A stretch of 64,000 nt of DNA from Micromonospora sp. Llam0 (lineage in GTDB: Bacteria; Actinomycetota; Actinomycetes; Mycobacteriales; Micromonosporaceae). The position numbers and the translations under genes were made by a program. Below the pieces are notes generated by a model. That model ran no database searches. It saw only the letters and a program-made list of their open reading frames with translations, and was not told the DNA's origin. The stretch is from contig NZ_RJJY01000001.1 of the NCBI RefSeq assembly GCF_003751085.1, positions 2,480,001 through 2,544,000 on the forward strand, read 5' to 3'. Positions within the stretch are counted from its first letter, which is position 1; the number at the start of each line of letters is the position of its first letter. Shown here piece after piece: positions 54,612 to 64,000 of the stretch.

Positions 54612-55627
54612 GCCCAGGCGTTCTCCCACAGCTTCACGATCGCCGGGTACTTCCGCCCCCAGGCCTCGGCGAACTCCATGAACCGCTCCGTCGCCGCCTC
54701 CTCCGTCGGGGCGGCGTAGACCGGCTTGAGCGCCCTGGCGATCTTCTCCCAGTCCTGCCGTGCCGCGTAGCGGAACGAGTTACGCAGCAGGTGGATCACA
54801 CACGTCTGCACGATGGTGCGCGGCCACACCGCCTCGACCGCCTCCGGCAGGCCCTTGAGCCCGTCGCAGACGAGCATCAGCACATCGGCCACACCCCGGT
54901 TCTTCAGCTCGGTCAGCACATGCAGCCAGTGCTTCGCGCCCTCACCGCCGTCACCGGCCCACAGGCCGAGGATGTCCCGGTGGCCGTCCACGGTGACCGC
55001 CATCGCCAGGTAGATGGGCCGGTTCGCGACCTTCCCGTCCCGGATCTTCACATTAATCGCATCAACGAACACGACCGGGTAGACCGGGTCGAGTGGCCTG
55101 TTCTGCCACTCGGTCATCCCGTCGATGACCTTGTCCGTGATCGTCGAGATCGTCTGCTTCGACACCTCGGCGCCGTACACCTCGGCCAGGTGCGCGGCGA
55201 TCTCCCCGTGCGTCAGCCCCCGGGCCGACAACGACAGCACGAGCTCATCCACCCCGGACAACCTGCGCTGGCGCTTACGCACGATCCGCGGCTCGAACGT
55301 CCCCGCGACATCCCGCGGGACCCGCACCTCGACCGGGCCGACGTCGGTCAGCACGGTCTTCGTCCGGGTGCCGTTACGGGAGTTCCCGGTGCCCTTGCCC
55401 GCCGGGTCGTGCTTGTCGTAGCCGACATGGTCGGTGATCTCGCCCTCCAGGGCGGACTCCAGGACCCGCTTGGTCAGCTGCTGCAGCAGACCGCCCTCCC
55501 CGGTGAGCTTCAGCCCTTCACCGCGTGCCCGGTCCACCAGCAGCGCGATCAGCTGCTCATCCGTGGCCGCACCAACCGACTCTGCCTGCTCCTGCTCGAT
55601 GATGGTCTCGGTCGTCATCTGGCGCAT
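54612..55627 (-). pseudogene. IS256 family transposase, C-terminus lost
   Basis: About 338 residues of a roughly 410-residue Mutator-type transposase: GLLQQLTKRVLESALEGEIT, PVYPVVFVDAINVKIRDGKV (first Asp), VLMLVCDGLKGLPEAVEAVW (second Asp) and KLWENAWA, where the group II intron cuts in. The catalytic Glu and the C-terminus would lie on the far side but are not present, having been removed with the intron's 5' half. 55628-55800 contains the IS256 left arm (TGTACAACTAACGGCGG). Confidence 0.85.
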
Positions 55628-55819
55628 CTCCCTTGATCAGCAGATCCGCCGTTAGTTGTACACACCCCCCGGAGGCCACACCCTGCAATGCGTTCTCGTT
55701 ACGTGAGCACCAGTTCCTCGCGCAGGACGATTATGTAGTTGGGGTTCAGCTCGGGCTCGGACACGTTATTTCCACACGAAGCGTGATACTCGCTCGCTTT
55801 ACTGGTGATCCCCGCCGCG

Positions 55820-56690
55820 CTGGACGGGGATCTTCGCTGTGGTGGTGGCGGGGAAGCTCCCTGCCAGATCGAGCAGGTATGTCGCGGTCGCGGTGTCGAC
55901 AACCCAGGCGAAGTGGTCACACACGACGATCATGTCGTTGTCACGAAGGTAGGCGACAACCCTGTCCGGGTCCACGCTTCGCAACGCGGGATGGTGACGG
56001 TGCAGCCTGCGGTCACGGCGGATGCCGTCGAGGAGATGATCTTCCCGGACGTAGAGGGTCCTCGGTCGGGGCGAGACCGTCGTACGGCTACTCGTGTGGC
56101 CGTGGCGGCAACGGCAACCGGGACGGCCATGCACCCAATGGGAGTCCATGCACCGGCCACAGACCTCGCAACACACCAACCCCGCCAGGAGATACGGGCG
56201 AGAAACGCCATCCGCAGGGACGGGCGCGGTGCGCACCGCCTGGACCGCGATGAACCGCTCCTCACTCACCAACGGCGGATGAGCGACCTGACCGGAAACG
56301 ACCCTGCGGGGCCCCGTTGCGTCGCTGCACCTCGCGGCCTCGAGCAACAGGGCCCTCAGGCTCGACACCGTTCGCGGTCGGTACGCTGCCGGTTCCACAC
56401 CTGACGGCCGGTGTAACGGGGATTGGCCAGGATCGCCGCGACCACCGTCAGCATCCGCTGGTGGCCGCTGCGGTGCCGGTTACGTCCCGTATCAACGGCG
56501 GACGGGCAGGCAACGCCGGCATCGTTGAGAGCACGAGCGATACGGGCCACACTGCGACCGGCAAGCCGCTGGGCGGAGATCCACCGCACGTGCGACACGT
56601 CCGTAACAACGGTTGCACACCGCAGAATCCACCTGAGCCGGCAGCGGGTAGCCGCACGCACATCACCACCGTCTACTCGGGATGCCGGAC
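55820..56690 (-). pseudogene. Large serine recombinase, N-terminus missing and frameshifted
   Basis: The recombinase domain is visible at 56390-56600 (ARALNDAGVACPSAVDTGRN, ILANPRYTGRQVWNRQRTDR). The zinc-ribbon domain lies in another frame at about 56060-56330 (LVSEERFIAVQAVRTAPVPA, LLAGLVCCEVCGRCMDSHW). The catalytic resolvase domain with the nucleophilic Ser is absent. It is a relic of an integrating element of phage or transposon type. Confidence 0.75.
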
Positions 56691-56742
56691 CGGACATCCG
56701 GTGCGGTGGGGCGCGTTCGACGGAGGTCACACTCCTGGTCAC

Positions 56743-57268
56743 GTGGACGGTGGCGAGGACAGCGGCGCCAGGACCTGGACCAAGGGTGAGGTGTGGCAGT
56801 TCTTCTCGCAGTTCTAGTCACCCCGACCGGAGCCTTGGCGTGACGCAGGAGTCCGCCCAACTCGTGCACTCTGTTCACGCGCCGAACTGATCCGCTCCGT
56901 TGCCGGGCCCGCGGTGGACGTCCCGCTGCGGGCCCGGCCGCCACCCGGCCGCACCGAAGGGCATCGGCCAGCTCAGCTGCACGCCACCCGCATCAATGCG
57001 CTTTCTGGAACATGATCGACAGCCGACGGAGCGCGCGGGTCGGCTGAACCCTTCCCCGACGGGTCGTCGGCGTGCGCCGCCGCAGATCAGCAGCATGCAC
57101 TTCATCGTCTTCTCTTCCTGCCGGGCCTCACCCGTCCGACGAACGGGAACCGGCGAAACGGACCGGGCCGCCCTGGCAAGGCAACTTCATCACAGGACCG
57201 CCCGCGCTTGACACGGAGTCGACGCACCAGTTCACTTGGTGTGATCGATCGAAGTCGATCACCGGTCG
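56743..57268. other. Intergenic, no gene supported
   Basis: About 525 bp between the recombinase relic and the fibronectin-type protein. Frames are open but lack start signals and recognisable families. Imperfect dyads such as GATCGATCGAAGTCGATC (57243-57260) lie upstream of the next gene and may belong to its promoter region. Confidence 0.3.
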
Positions 57269-58792
57269 GTGCCAATGGAGGGACAGCCGTGCGTACCCCA
57301 CCGCGCTGGCGCGGCGCCACCGCGCTGGCGCGGCGCCGCCGCGCTGACCACCGCTGCACTCATCGCCGTCATCCTGCTCGGCGCCTCCCCCGCCGCCGCG
57401 CGGCACGGCGGGCCGGCGACCCCGACCGCGCTCTGGGCCAGCACCAACGGCACCGCGATCAGCCTGACCTGGCAGCAGCCGCCCACCGGGCCGCAGGTCC
57501 GCTCCTTCCGGGTGTACGAGGGCGGAGAAGTGGTCGCCCGCACCAGCACCACGTCGACGACGATGAACGTGCCCTTCGGCTCGTCGCACGCGTACACCGT
57601 CACCGCCGTCGACCGGCACGGGCGGGAGTCGGCGCCGACCGACCCGGTAACCGGCCGCTCCTGGCTCTCCGGGGTCAACCCGGAGTGCCTGCCGACCCCG
57701 ACCCTGCCGATCACCGTCACCGCCGCCACCGCGTCTGCGATCTCGCTCTCCTGGCCCCGGCACCCGCTCGGCGGCGAGCTGGAACTGCGGGTGGACGGCG
57801 TCAGCCTGGGCTGGACATCGCTGACCAGCGCCCGGGTCGGCGGTCTGGCGCCCGCCACCGATCACCAGATCGGGCTCTACCGGCTCAACCAATGCGGTCC
57901 CGGATCCACCGAACCGGTCGGCTCGACCGCCGCCACGACCGCCGCCGGCGATCCCGCGCGGCCCGCCCCGCCTGCCGGACTCACCGTCACCGGGCGCACC
58001 GACACCACCATCAGCCTGGCCTGGACCGCACCGGCCGGACCGCCGCCGGCCCGGTACGCGGTCTACGCGGGCGGCACCCGGGTCGCCGTCAGCGCCGGCA
58101 CAACGGCCACCGTCCAGCGGCTCTTCCACGCCACCTGGCACCGCTTCACCATCGCCGCGCTCGATTCCGCCGGCAACGGGTCGACGCACAGCCCAGCGGT
58201 GTCGGCCGGGACCGAGACCTGCCTGAGCAGCCCGCCCAAGCCGGTCGAGCTGACGGCGACCGCGCTCTCCCCGTCGTCGGTGCGGCTGAGCTGGACCTTC
58301 GACGCCACCGCCACCTCGTACACGATTTGGGACGGTGACACGGCGGTCGCCACCTCCCGCTACCCGGACACGGTCGTCTCCGGCCTGCCGTCCGCGTCCC
58401 GGCACGTCTACCGGGTCAGCGCGACCCTCCCCCAGTCCTGCGGCGAGACCCCCCGCTCCGCCCGGGTGCAGGTCACCACCGCACCCGGTCCCGCCGCCCG
58501 GCCGGCGGCACCGGCGTCGCTCGAGGTGACCGGAAACGCCCCCGGCAACTGGCCCACCGACGCCCGGCTCACCCTGGAATGGTCCGCCTCCACCGGAGGC
58601 GAGCCCGCCATCAGCTACCGGGTGTACGAGGGCGCGACCGTCGCCGGCGCGACCGACGGGACCCAGCTGACGCTGGCGGTGGGCGGGGCGACCTGGCACA
58701 CGTACACGGTGGTCGCCGTCGACGCCGCCGGCAACGAGTCAGCGGCCAGCCCGCCGGTGACCGCGCAGGGCATGTTCTTTCCGCCGCCGTAG
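57269..58792 (+). CDS. Secreted fibronectin type III repeat protein, start altered by 19-bp duplication
   Basis: A signal peptide (TTAALIAVILLGASPAAA) is followed by about five fibronectin type III-like modules; examples are TALWASTNGTAISLTWQQPP, GLTVTGRTDTTISLAWTAP and SLEVTGNAPGNWPTDARLTL, with VYEGG/VYAGG strands. It ends PPVTAQGMFFPPP. The best start is GTG 57289 behind GGAGGG, but it is out of frame because CCGCGCTGGCGCGGCGCC(A/G) is present twice (57301-57319, 57320-57338). Removing one copy restores VRTPPRWRGAAALTTAALIA. As written, translation needs the weaker GTG 57269. Cysteines at regular places may form disulphides. An extracellular adhesive or binding role is inferred. Confidence 0.72.
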   Translation: MPMEGQPCVPHRAGAAPPRWRGAAALTTAALIAVILLGASPAAARHGGPATPTALWASTNGTAISLTWQQPPTGPQVRSFRVYEGGEVVARTSTTSTTMNVPFGSSHAYTVTAVDRHGRESAPTDPVTGRSWLSGVNPECLPTPTLPITVTAATASAISLSWPRHPLGGELELRVDGVSLGWTSLTSARVGGLAPATDHQIGLYRLNQCGPGSTEPVGSTAATTAAGDPARPAPPAGLTVTGRTDTTISLAWTAPAGPPPARYAVYAGGTRVAVSAGTTATVQRLFHATWHRFTIAALDSAGNGSTHSPAVSAGTETCLSSPPKPVELTATALSPSSVRLSWTFDATATSYTIWDGDTAVATSRYPDTVVSGLPSASRHVYRVSATLPQSCGETPRSARVQVTTAPGPAARPAAPASLEVTGNAPGNWPTDARLTLEWSASTGGEPAISYRVYEGATVAGATDGTQLTLAVGGATWHTYTVVAVDAAGNESAASPPVTAQGMFFPPP

Positions 58793-59058
58793 GGCAGGCG
58801 ACGCCGCACGGCTGGTAGAGCAGCTTCAGGTTGCAGGGATCAATGACGCCGGTGGCCTGCTGGGACGTGTGCCGTTCGAGAAGTCGGTTTCAACTCCGGC
58901 CTCGGACACCAGTTCTGGTGGAGTTCCACCGATCATGAGTCGGACTCAACTCCGCAGCTGTGCGCACACGACATACCTGCTGTTACAGGTGATCGTCGGC
59001 ACCGGCGAGCCGCACATCGCTGCCGGCGCGCAGCGGCGTGCTCACGGTTGGACCGACC

Positions 59059-59544
59059 ATGACATCACCTCGTCGCCGCGACCGTGAGCAGTTCATCGGC
59101 GCGCTCATCCCCACCCCACTTCCCGACCGACCGCGGCCCCGCCCCGCGCCGATACCGGCGCTGCCCGCACCACGCCCGCCAGCGACCGGCCCATCGGAGG
59201 AGATCCTGATCGGCACGGCCCGTCCGGACCATCCGGGTCGGGTGACCGAACGCGGCCTGCTACGCGCGCTGCGCTGGGACCCGGGCCACCCCATCGACAT
59301 CCACCCGCACGACGGGATGCTGGTCATCGCGTCAACGCCGGCGGGGCAGCACGCGGTGGGCAGCCGAGGAGAGCTGCCGCTACCTGCCAGCGTCCGCCAG
59401 ATGTGCGCGATCGTTGCCGGGCAGCCGCTACTGCTCGCCGCCCTCATCGACCACGACCTGCTGGTGATCCATCCCGCCAGCACCGTCAAACGGCTACTCG
59501 CCGACCTCCACACCCGGATCACCGGTGGCCGTCGTGCCGGCTGA
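59059..59544 (+). CDS. AbrB/SpoVT-like regulator-type protein before integrase
   Basis: A 161-residue protein from ATG 59059. After a Pro-rich start it has GRVTERGLLRALRWDPGHPI, DIHPHDGMLVIASTP and RGELPLPASVRQMCAIVAGQ, the swapped-hairpin pattern of AbrB/MazE-type domains. Such genes commonly precede tyrosine recombinases in actinomycetes. It overlaps the integrase remnant by about 20 bp. 58793-59058 shows nothing supportable. Confidence 0.55.
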   Translation: MTSPRRRDREQFIGALIPTPLPDRPRPRPAPIPALPAPRPPATGPSEEILIGTARPDHPGRVTERGLLRALRWDPGHPIDIHPHDGMLVIASTPAGQHAVGSRGELPLPASVRQMCAIVAGQPLLLAALIDHDLLVIHPASTVKRLLADLHTRITGGRRAG

Positions 59545-60200
59545 CCCCGCCCGCGTCGCCGCCGCCCGAGAGATACTGGCCCACTTGGCGTCACCCTCAC
59601 CGATCTGCAGGCCGAACCCGGTCCACGCCTGCCGACCCTCGCCGAGTACCTGCCAAACGTTATCGCCGCGGCCGGGCCAGCGGCAACGACGTCATCCTCG
59701 ACGCCCTGCTGCTACGCCTGCACACCGAGACCGCCTGCCGCCGCGGCGGCGCACTCGGACTCCGGCTGACCGACCTGGACACCCACCGCGGGCTCGTGCG
59801 ACTCACCGAGAAAGGCGCCGCCCTGCGCTGGCAACCGATCACCCTCGACCTCGCCGCGCACCTCGACGACCACGCCCGGACTCGGGGCGCAGTCCTGCCC
59901 AGCGACCAACTGTTGCGCTACCGCAACGGCCGACCGATCACCAGCCGCCGCTACGACCACCTGTGGAAACGCATCGGCGAACAACTCCCCTGGGTCGCCA
60001 CCCAAGGCATCTCCGCCCACTGGCTACGCCACGCCACCCCACCTGGGTCGAACGCCACCACGGCTGCGGCATCGCCCGCGCCTACGCCGGACACACCGAC
60101 TCCACCGGCCCAGCCACCACCACCTACATCAAAGCCGACCTGCAAACCGTCGCCGCCGCGCTGGCCACCATGACCGGCCGGCCCCACCCACTCGCCACCA
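59525..60200 (+). pseudogene. Tyrosine recombinase/integrase, multiply frameshifted
   Basis: Three frames together give an integrase. ADPARVAAAREILAHL starts it and GVTLTDLQAEPGPRLPTLAE continues it. The catalytic core has TACRRGGALGLRLTDLDT (Arg), GAVLPSDQLLRYRNGRPITS and HWLRH (His-x-x-Arg). In yet another frame it reads TWVERHHGCGIARAYAGHTD and TTTYIKADLQTV (Tyr). Shifts lie near 59590, 59670 and 60045. It is a dead integrase marking the edge of a former integrated element. Confidence 0.75.
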
Positions 60201-60667
60201 CCGCATGGACCAACCGGCCTCCCACCGATCGACTCCCGCGACACCCTCAGAACCGGCCGAAGTACCCGACTGGTGACTTCCTCGCCGCTGACCGCGATCA
60301 CGCGGAACCACGGTTGGAGGTACATCCGCGAGGAATTCGGCGGGAACCGACATGGTCAGCCCCAGCCGATTCCGTCGGTGGGCGTGGACCATGTTGCGCG
60401 CGCCGGCCCAGGCGCCACAGGACCGAACTACTCGATCGGAGGGCGTGGCCGACCCGCGCCGCCGCCATTCCACGTTGGACTACGTTAGTCCCGGCGAGTA
60501 TGTGGCAACGGCATACTCCCGCAGGCCAGCGAGCAAGGTAGCGTGAGATCGATTCACCTACCCTGTCCGTCAAACCGGGTCAGTCCCACTTGACACTCCC
60601 TCTCGACCGCCGGATCGGCGTCGCCCCCTCGGCCCTGAGGTCCGAATCTGGTTCCGGCTGATCGGCG
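60201..60667. other. Intergenic, no gene supported
   Basis: About 465 bp between the integrase relic and the end of the salicylate synthase gene. Open frames here lack family signals. This is the likely border between accessory DNA and the siderophore locus. No tRNA gene or attachment-site duplication was recognised. Confidence 0.3.
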
Positions 60668-61879
60668 TCAGCCGGCCGGCACCAGGAAGCGGGAGACGCT
60701 GAGGAGCTTTTCGCGGGTTTCCTCGAGTTCACGTTCGGGGTCCGACTGGGCGACCACCCCGGCACCGGCCCGCAGCCAGGTCCGGCCGGAGCGGCGGAAG
60801 ATGCTGCGCAACACCAGCGCCGCATCGAGGCTGCCGTCCGAGTCCGCCATCAACACGGCTCCGCTGTAGAGGCCACGTTCCGTCTCGACGCCGCGGATCA
60901 GGTCACAGGCGTCGCGCTTCGGGACGCCTGAGGCGGTGATCGCCGGGAAGAGCACCGCCAGCGCGTCCCATCCGGTGGTGTCCGTCGTGAGCCGCCCGCT
61001 GACCTCCGACGCAAGGTGCTGGACGCTGCCGCGTTCCTTCACGGACATGAAGTCCTGGACGGTCACCGTGCCGGGCTCGCAGATGCCGGCCAGCTCCGTA
61101 GTGGCGTAGTGCACCGAAATGGCGTGCTCGAACACCTCCTTGGCGTCGCGGTAGAGCTCTCCACGCCGGGCGGCGTCCTGGTCGGGGATGCCGTCGAACG
61201 CGCGGGTGCCCGCCAGCGGCTGTGTGACGACCCGGCCGTCCGAGTTGACCCCGGCGACGATCTCGGGGCTGAACCCGGCCGCCTCCCAGCCGCCCAGGTC
61301 TAGCAGGAAGGAACGCGCGGGGTTGTTGCCGCGACGCCCCTCCAGGTAGGTCGCCGCGAGGTCGATCCGGGTCTGGACGGCAACCACCCGGGACAGGATG
61401 ACCTTGTCCAGGCGGCCACCACGGATGCTCGCGATCGCCTCGGCGACCGCCTTGCAGTACAGGTCCACCTCGGGGCCGTTCAGGTCGATCTCCACGCGGC
61501 CAGGTGTGGACGGCCGGGCGGCAACCTGGGTCGCCGCCATCAGCCTCTCCTGCAAGGCGTCCAGCTCCGGCTCGGTGTCGGCAAGCAGAAGCGCGGAATC
61601 CTTGGAGAGCCTGATCTCGCGCTCCGGGACCGCCAGATGGACGGCGTACTCAAAGGTCACCCACCCGTAAGCCCGCCATCTCTCGTAGGGGAGGGCTGCC
61701 ATCGCCTCCTGCACGCCCTCGAAACCGGGCATGACGACGTTCGCCCGTTCACCCTCGGCGAAGCACAACGCCTCGGGGTACTCGTACAAGACGAAAGGTT
61801 GCTTCGTACCTGCCGCGAGCGCCGCGGCGGTGGCGAACCGATCGGCATTGAGCGCAACCCGACGATGTCCCAGAGTCAT
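60668..61879 (-). CDS. Salicylate synthase (MbtI/Irp9 family)
   Basis: A 403-residue chorismate-utilising enzyme. It has [92 protein letters not shown] and [20 protein letters not shown]. These cover the chorismate-binding motifs and the Mg-site glutamates. The length fits salicylate synthases, which turn chorismate through isochorismate to salicylate. A plain isochorismate synthase is the alternative. The adjoining aryl-AMP ligase, overlapping by 4 bp, supports salicylate (or dihydroxybenzoate) siderophore synthesis. Confidence 0.85.
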   Translation of the reverse strand: MTLGHRRVALNADRFATAAALAAGTKQPFVLYEYPEALCFAEGERANVVMPGFEGVQEAMAALPYERWRAYGWVTFEYAVHLAVPEREIRLSKDSALLLADTEPELDALQERLMAATQVAARPSTPGRVEIDLNGPEVDLYCKAVAEAIASIRGGRLDKVILSRVVAVQTRIDLAATYLEGRRGNNPARSFLLDLGGWEAAGFSPEIVAGVNSDGRVVTQPLAGTRAFDGIPDQDAARRGELYRDAKEVFEHAISVHYATTELAGICEPGTVTVQDFMSVKERGSVQHLASEVSGRLTTDTTGWDALAVLFPAITASGVPKRDACDLIRGVETERGLYSGAVLMADSDGSLDAALVLRSIFRRSGRTWLRAGAGVVAQSDPERELEETREKLLSVSRFLVPAG

Positions 61880-63420
61880 GACGTTTCCTTGACCAGGCGC
61901 TCAACCAGAGCGGCCTTGCTCACCTTGCCGACATTGGTCAGCGGCAGCGCGTCGACGATCTCAAGCCGATCGGGCAGCTTGTACGCAGCCACGCCTCGCT
62001 CCCGCAGGAACGCCTTTATCTCGCGCAGCGCAGGTGCGGCTCCTCTGGCGACAACGCAAGCGCAGATCACCTCGCCCATGACCGCGTCGGGCAACCCGAC
62101 CACCGCGACGTCGTGCACGGACTCATGCGCGAGTAGGTGGTTCTCCAGCTCCTGCGCTGGAACTTTCTCGCCACCGCGATTGATCTGGTCCTTGTTGCGA
62201 CCCTCGACGATCAGATGCCCGGTCGGCAGCACTCGAACGATGTCTCCGGTGCGGAAGAATCCGTCCGGCGTGAAGGACCGCGAGTCGGCCCGATAGTAGC
62301 CACGCAACGTGTACGGCCCTCGGGTCAGCAGCTCACCGTCGACCACCTGGATCTCGTCGCCAGGGCTGAGCGGCCTCCCCTGCGTACCGATGACAAGGTC
62401 CTCGGGGTCGTCTAGGCGGGTGAAGTTCAGCAGCCCTTCCGCCATCCCGAAAACCTGCTGCAACGCGCAACCCAGCGTGCCGCGCACCCGCCCGGCGGGC
62501 TCCGGGTTCAGCCGGGCACCACCCACCTGCAACAGCTCCAGACTGGACAGGTCAGCACCCATCACGTCCGCGACGTCCATCCACAGCAATGCCACCGGTG
62601 GGACGACCGCCGTCACGGTGATCCGCTCACGCTCGATCAGCGCGAACGCGGTGTCCGGGCTCGGATCGGGCGCGAGCACCACCGTGGCGCCCGCGGCCAT
62701 CGCACCGAGCAACCCGGGGCACGCGAGCGCGAAGTTGTGGGCCGCCGGCAACGCGACCAGGTAGCGGGTTTCTTCGGTGAAGCCGCAGACCTCAGCGCTC
62801 GCCCGCGCGTTGTACAGATAGTCGTTGTGCGTACGGGGAATGAGCTTGGGGGTCCCGGTCGTACCGCCGGAAAGCAGAAACAGTGCCGGTTCCGCCGGAT
62901 CGGCCGCGGGTAGCGACACCGGCTCGCCCTGCGGCACGGCCTCGAACTCACCCGGCTCGCCGACAACGAACACGTGCCGCACAAGCCCGCTTACCGTGCG
63001 CGCCAGCGCTCGATGCTCAGGGCTCGAACCGTCGATGATGTAGATCGCTGCCTGGCTCAGCTCGCACAACGGCACGATCTCGCTTTCCCGGTGCGCGGGC
63101 AGCGCCAGCACGGGCAGCAGCCGGGCACGCAGCAACGCGAACAGCACCGCCACAAACTCCGGCACGTTCGGCAACTGCACCAGCACTCGCGTGTACGGGT
63201 CCAGTCCGATCCCGGCCAGCCCTGCGGCGAGGCGGTCGGCCCACTCGTCAAGCTCCGCCCAGCTCCACCGCCGCCCGTCTGCGGCGATCAGCACCGTACG
63301 GGCAGGATGCTTGCGGGCACCTTCGCGCAGCAGCACATCGAGTGGCTCACCGGTCCAGTAGCCGGCCTCACGGTAGTGGTCCGCTAGGTCTTGCGGCCAG
63401 GGCTTACAGCCATCCAGCAT
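61876..63420 (-). CDS. Salicylate/2,3-dihydroxybenzoate-AMP ligase
   Basis: A 514-residue stand-alone aryl adenylation enzyme. It has [20 protein letters not shown] (P-loop A3, about 190-209), [20 protein letters not shown] with the Asn-Phe pair typical of EntE/DhbE/MbtA, and [16 protein letters not shown] (A5). [20 protein letters not shown] (A7), [20 protein letters not shown] (A8) and VGKVSKAAL (A10 Lys) complete the set. It activates salicylate for loading on an aryl carrier protein. Its stop overlaps the salicylate synthase start and its start abuts the ABC gene stop. Confidence 0.9.
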   Translation of the reverse strand: MLDGCKPWPQDLADHYREAGYWTGEPLDVLLREGARKHPARTVLIAADGRRWSWAELDEWADRLAAGLAGIGLDPYTRVLVQLPNVPEFVAVLFALLRARLLPVLALPAHRESEIVPLCELSQAAIYIIDGSSPEHRALARTVSGLVRHVFVVGEPGEFEAVPQGEPVSLPAADPAEPALFLLSGGTTGTPKLIPRTHNDYLYNARASAEVCGFTEETRYLVALPAAHNFALACPGLLGAMAAGATVVLAPDPSPDTAFALIERERITVTAVVPPVALLWMDVADVMGADLSSLELLQVGGARLNPEPAGRVRGTLGCALQQVFGMAEGLLNFTRLDDPEDLVIGTQGRPLSPGDEIQVVDGELLTRGPYTLRGYYRADSRSFTPDGFFRTGDIVRVLPTGHLIVEGRNKDQINRGGEKVPAQELENHLLAHESVHDVAVVGLPDAVMGEVICACVVARGAAPALREIKAFLRERGVAAYKLPDRLEIVDALPLTNVGKVSKAALVERLVKETS

Positions 63421-64000
63421 CAGGGTCCTCCTGTCACGCAGATCGCGTCCGCGGGCGTCCGATCGGCCGCCGGGCGTTCGAAGGTTCCGTTCTCGAGGGT
63501 CAGCACGTCGTCCGAGATCCGCCGCACGACGTGGTTGTCATGGGTGATCGAGAGGACGGCCAGCGCCTGGGTGGCGCACAGCTCCCGCAGCAGGTCGAGC
63601 ACTGCCGCCCGGGTCACCGAGTCCAGCGCCGAGGTGACCTCGTCGCAGATCAGCACACGGGGCCCGGCGGCCAGGGCCCGGGCGATCGCGACCCGCTGCC
63701 GTTGCCCGCCGGATATCTCACCCGGTAGCCGCCGGGCATGGTCGACGGGCAGCCCTACCAGCCCGAGTAGCCGGTCGATCTCCGCAGCGAGCTCGGTCCG
63801 GTCCGTGATGCCGCGCAGCAGTTTCAGCGGGCGGACGAGCGCCGTCTGGATCTGCTGCCCGGGATGGAGGGTGTCGGCCGGGTTCTGGGGCACCAGTTGG
63901 ATCGCCGCGCGCTGCCGGGTCGGGCGTCGGCGGGCGCTCGACGCGAGCGGCGTTCCGTCGAGCAGCAACTCGCCGCCCTCCGGCCGGTGCAGCCCGGCGA
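63420..64000 (-). CDS. ABC transporter ATP-binding protein (peptide/nickel type), partial
   Basis: The 3' part of an Opp/Dpp-type ATPase runs in from the window edge. It has the Q-loop [15 protein letters not shown], the signature [20 protein letters not shown], Walker [13 protein letters not shown] and the switch His in [10 protein letters not shown]. The Walker A lies outside the window. Overlap with the AMP ligase start indicates one operon. It probably moves the siderophore or its iron complex (inference). Confidence 0.85.
   Translation of the reverse strand, partial: AGLHRPEGGELLLDGTPLASSARRRPTRQRAAIQLVPQNPADTLHPGQQIQTALVRPLKLLRGITDRTELAAEIDRLLGLVGLPVDHARRLPGEISGGQRQRVAIARALAAGPRVLICDEVTSALDSVTRAAVLDLLRELCATQALAVLSITHDNHVVRRISDDVLTLENGTFERPAADRTPADAICVTGGP

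Noticed and set aside
1..64000. tRNA and rRNA genes
   Set aside because: I looked for T-loop (GGTTCRANTCC) and cloverleaf patterns and conserved rRNA words and saw none; a covariance-model scan would be decisive.

Overview
The window is GC-rich actinomycete DNA, most likely from a Micromonosporaceae member (Micromonospora/Salinispora type). This is inferred from codon use, many GTG starts, ATGA-type gene overlaps and the families present (DUF574 methyltransferase, GPP34 protein, FxLD-type methyltransferase, actinobacterial IS families). No rRNA or tRNA gene was seen. Most of the window is accessory DNA: a defence and toxin island heavily rearranged by insertion sequences and group II introns.

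Layout. 0.2-0.3 kb: a two-repeat type I-E CRISPR relic. 0.7-4.2 kb: a class C-like group II intron placed almost exactly at the end of an IS4-like element. 4.6-10.4 kb: an ordinary chain of host-type genes (GPP34 protein, APC permease, GNAT, DUF574 methyltransferase, small membrane proteins, HTH protein). 10.6-20 kb: accessory genes. These are a TOTE conflict-system remnant, a membrane-anchored STAND/TPR ATPase facing a LuxR regulator with a degenerate receiver, an Mrr-like nuclease with membrane segments, a frameshifted macro/DUF6508 gene and a PD-(D/E)XK/beta-propeller protein. 20.2-25.2 kb: a hemC fragment, a 5'-truncated group II intron, an IS3 element and the 3' part of an FxLD-type methyltransferase; the lack of a target duplication shows a recombination scar. 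25.2-31 kb: a P-loop kinase, DUF6624 protein, DddA-like deaminase toxin with Imm1 immunity protein, and hypotheticals. 31.4-35.1 kb: a complete Gabija system (GajA, GajB). 35.3-37.5 kb: a broken arsO-like gene, arsR and an IS6-like remnant. 37.6-41.3 kb: a hypothetical gene and an HNH nuclease gene split by an ISL3 element. 42.2-46.8 kb: a methyltransferase and a SPARDA-type operon (DREN-APAZ plus short Argonaute) whose Argonaute gene is split by an IS5 element. 47-55.6 kb: nested mobile DNA (IS1380 inside a group II intron inside an IS630 transposase; a second ISL3 copy; a further intron fragment inside an IS256 transposase). 55.8-60.2 kb: serine-recombinase remnant, secreted fibronectin-III protein with a frameshifting 19-bp duplication, AbrB-like gene and degraded tyrosine integrase. 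60.7-64 kb: the start of a salicylate-type siderophore operon (salicylate synthase, aryl-AMP ligase, ABC ATPase), probably native chromosome.

How it fits together. Gabija looks intact. The SPARDA Argonaute and the HNH nuclease can each be rebuilt in frame by removing one IS and one copy of its target duplication, so both were probably whole until recently. The most interesting material is the IS5-split SPARDA operon, the HNH protein with an unfamiliar C-terminal sensor-like region, the deaminase/Imm1 pair, and the cluster of three unusual candidate effectors at 15.2-20 kb (Mrr-TM, macro-DUF6508, nuclease-propeller), for which I recognise no described system.
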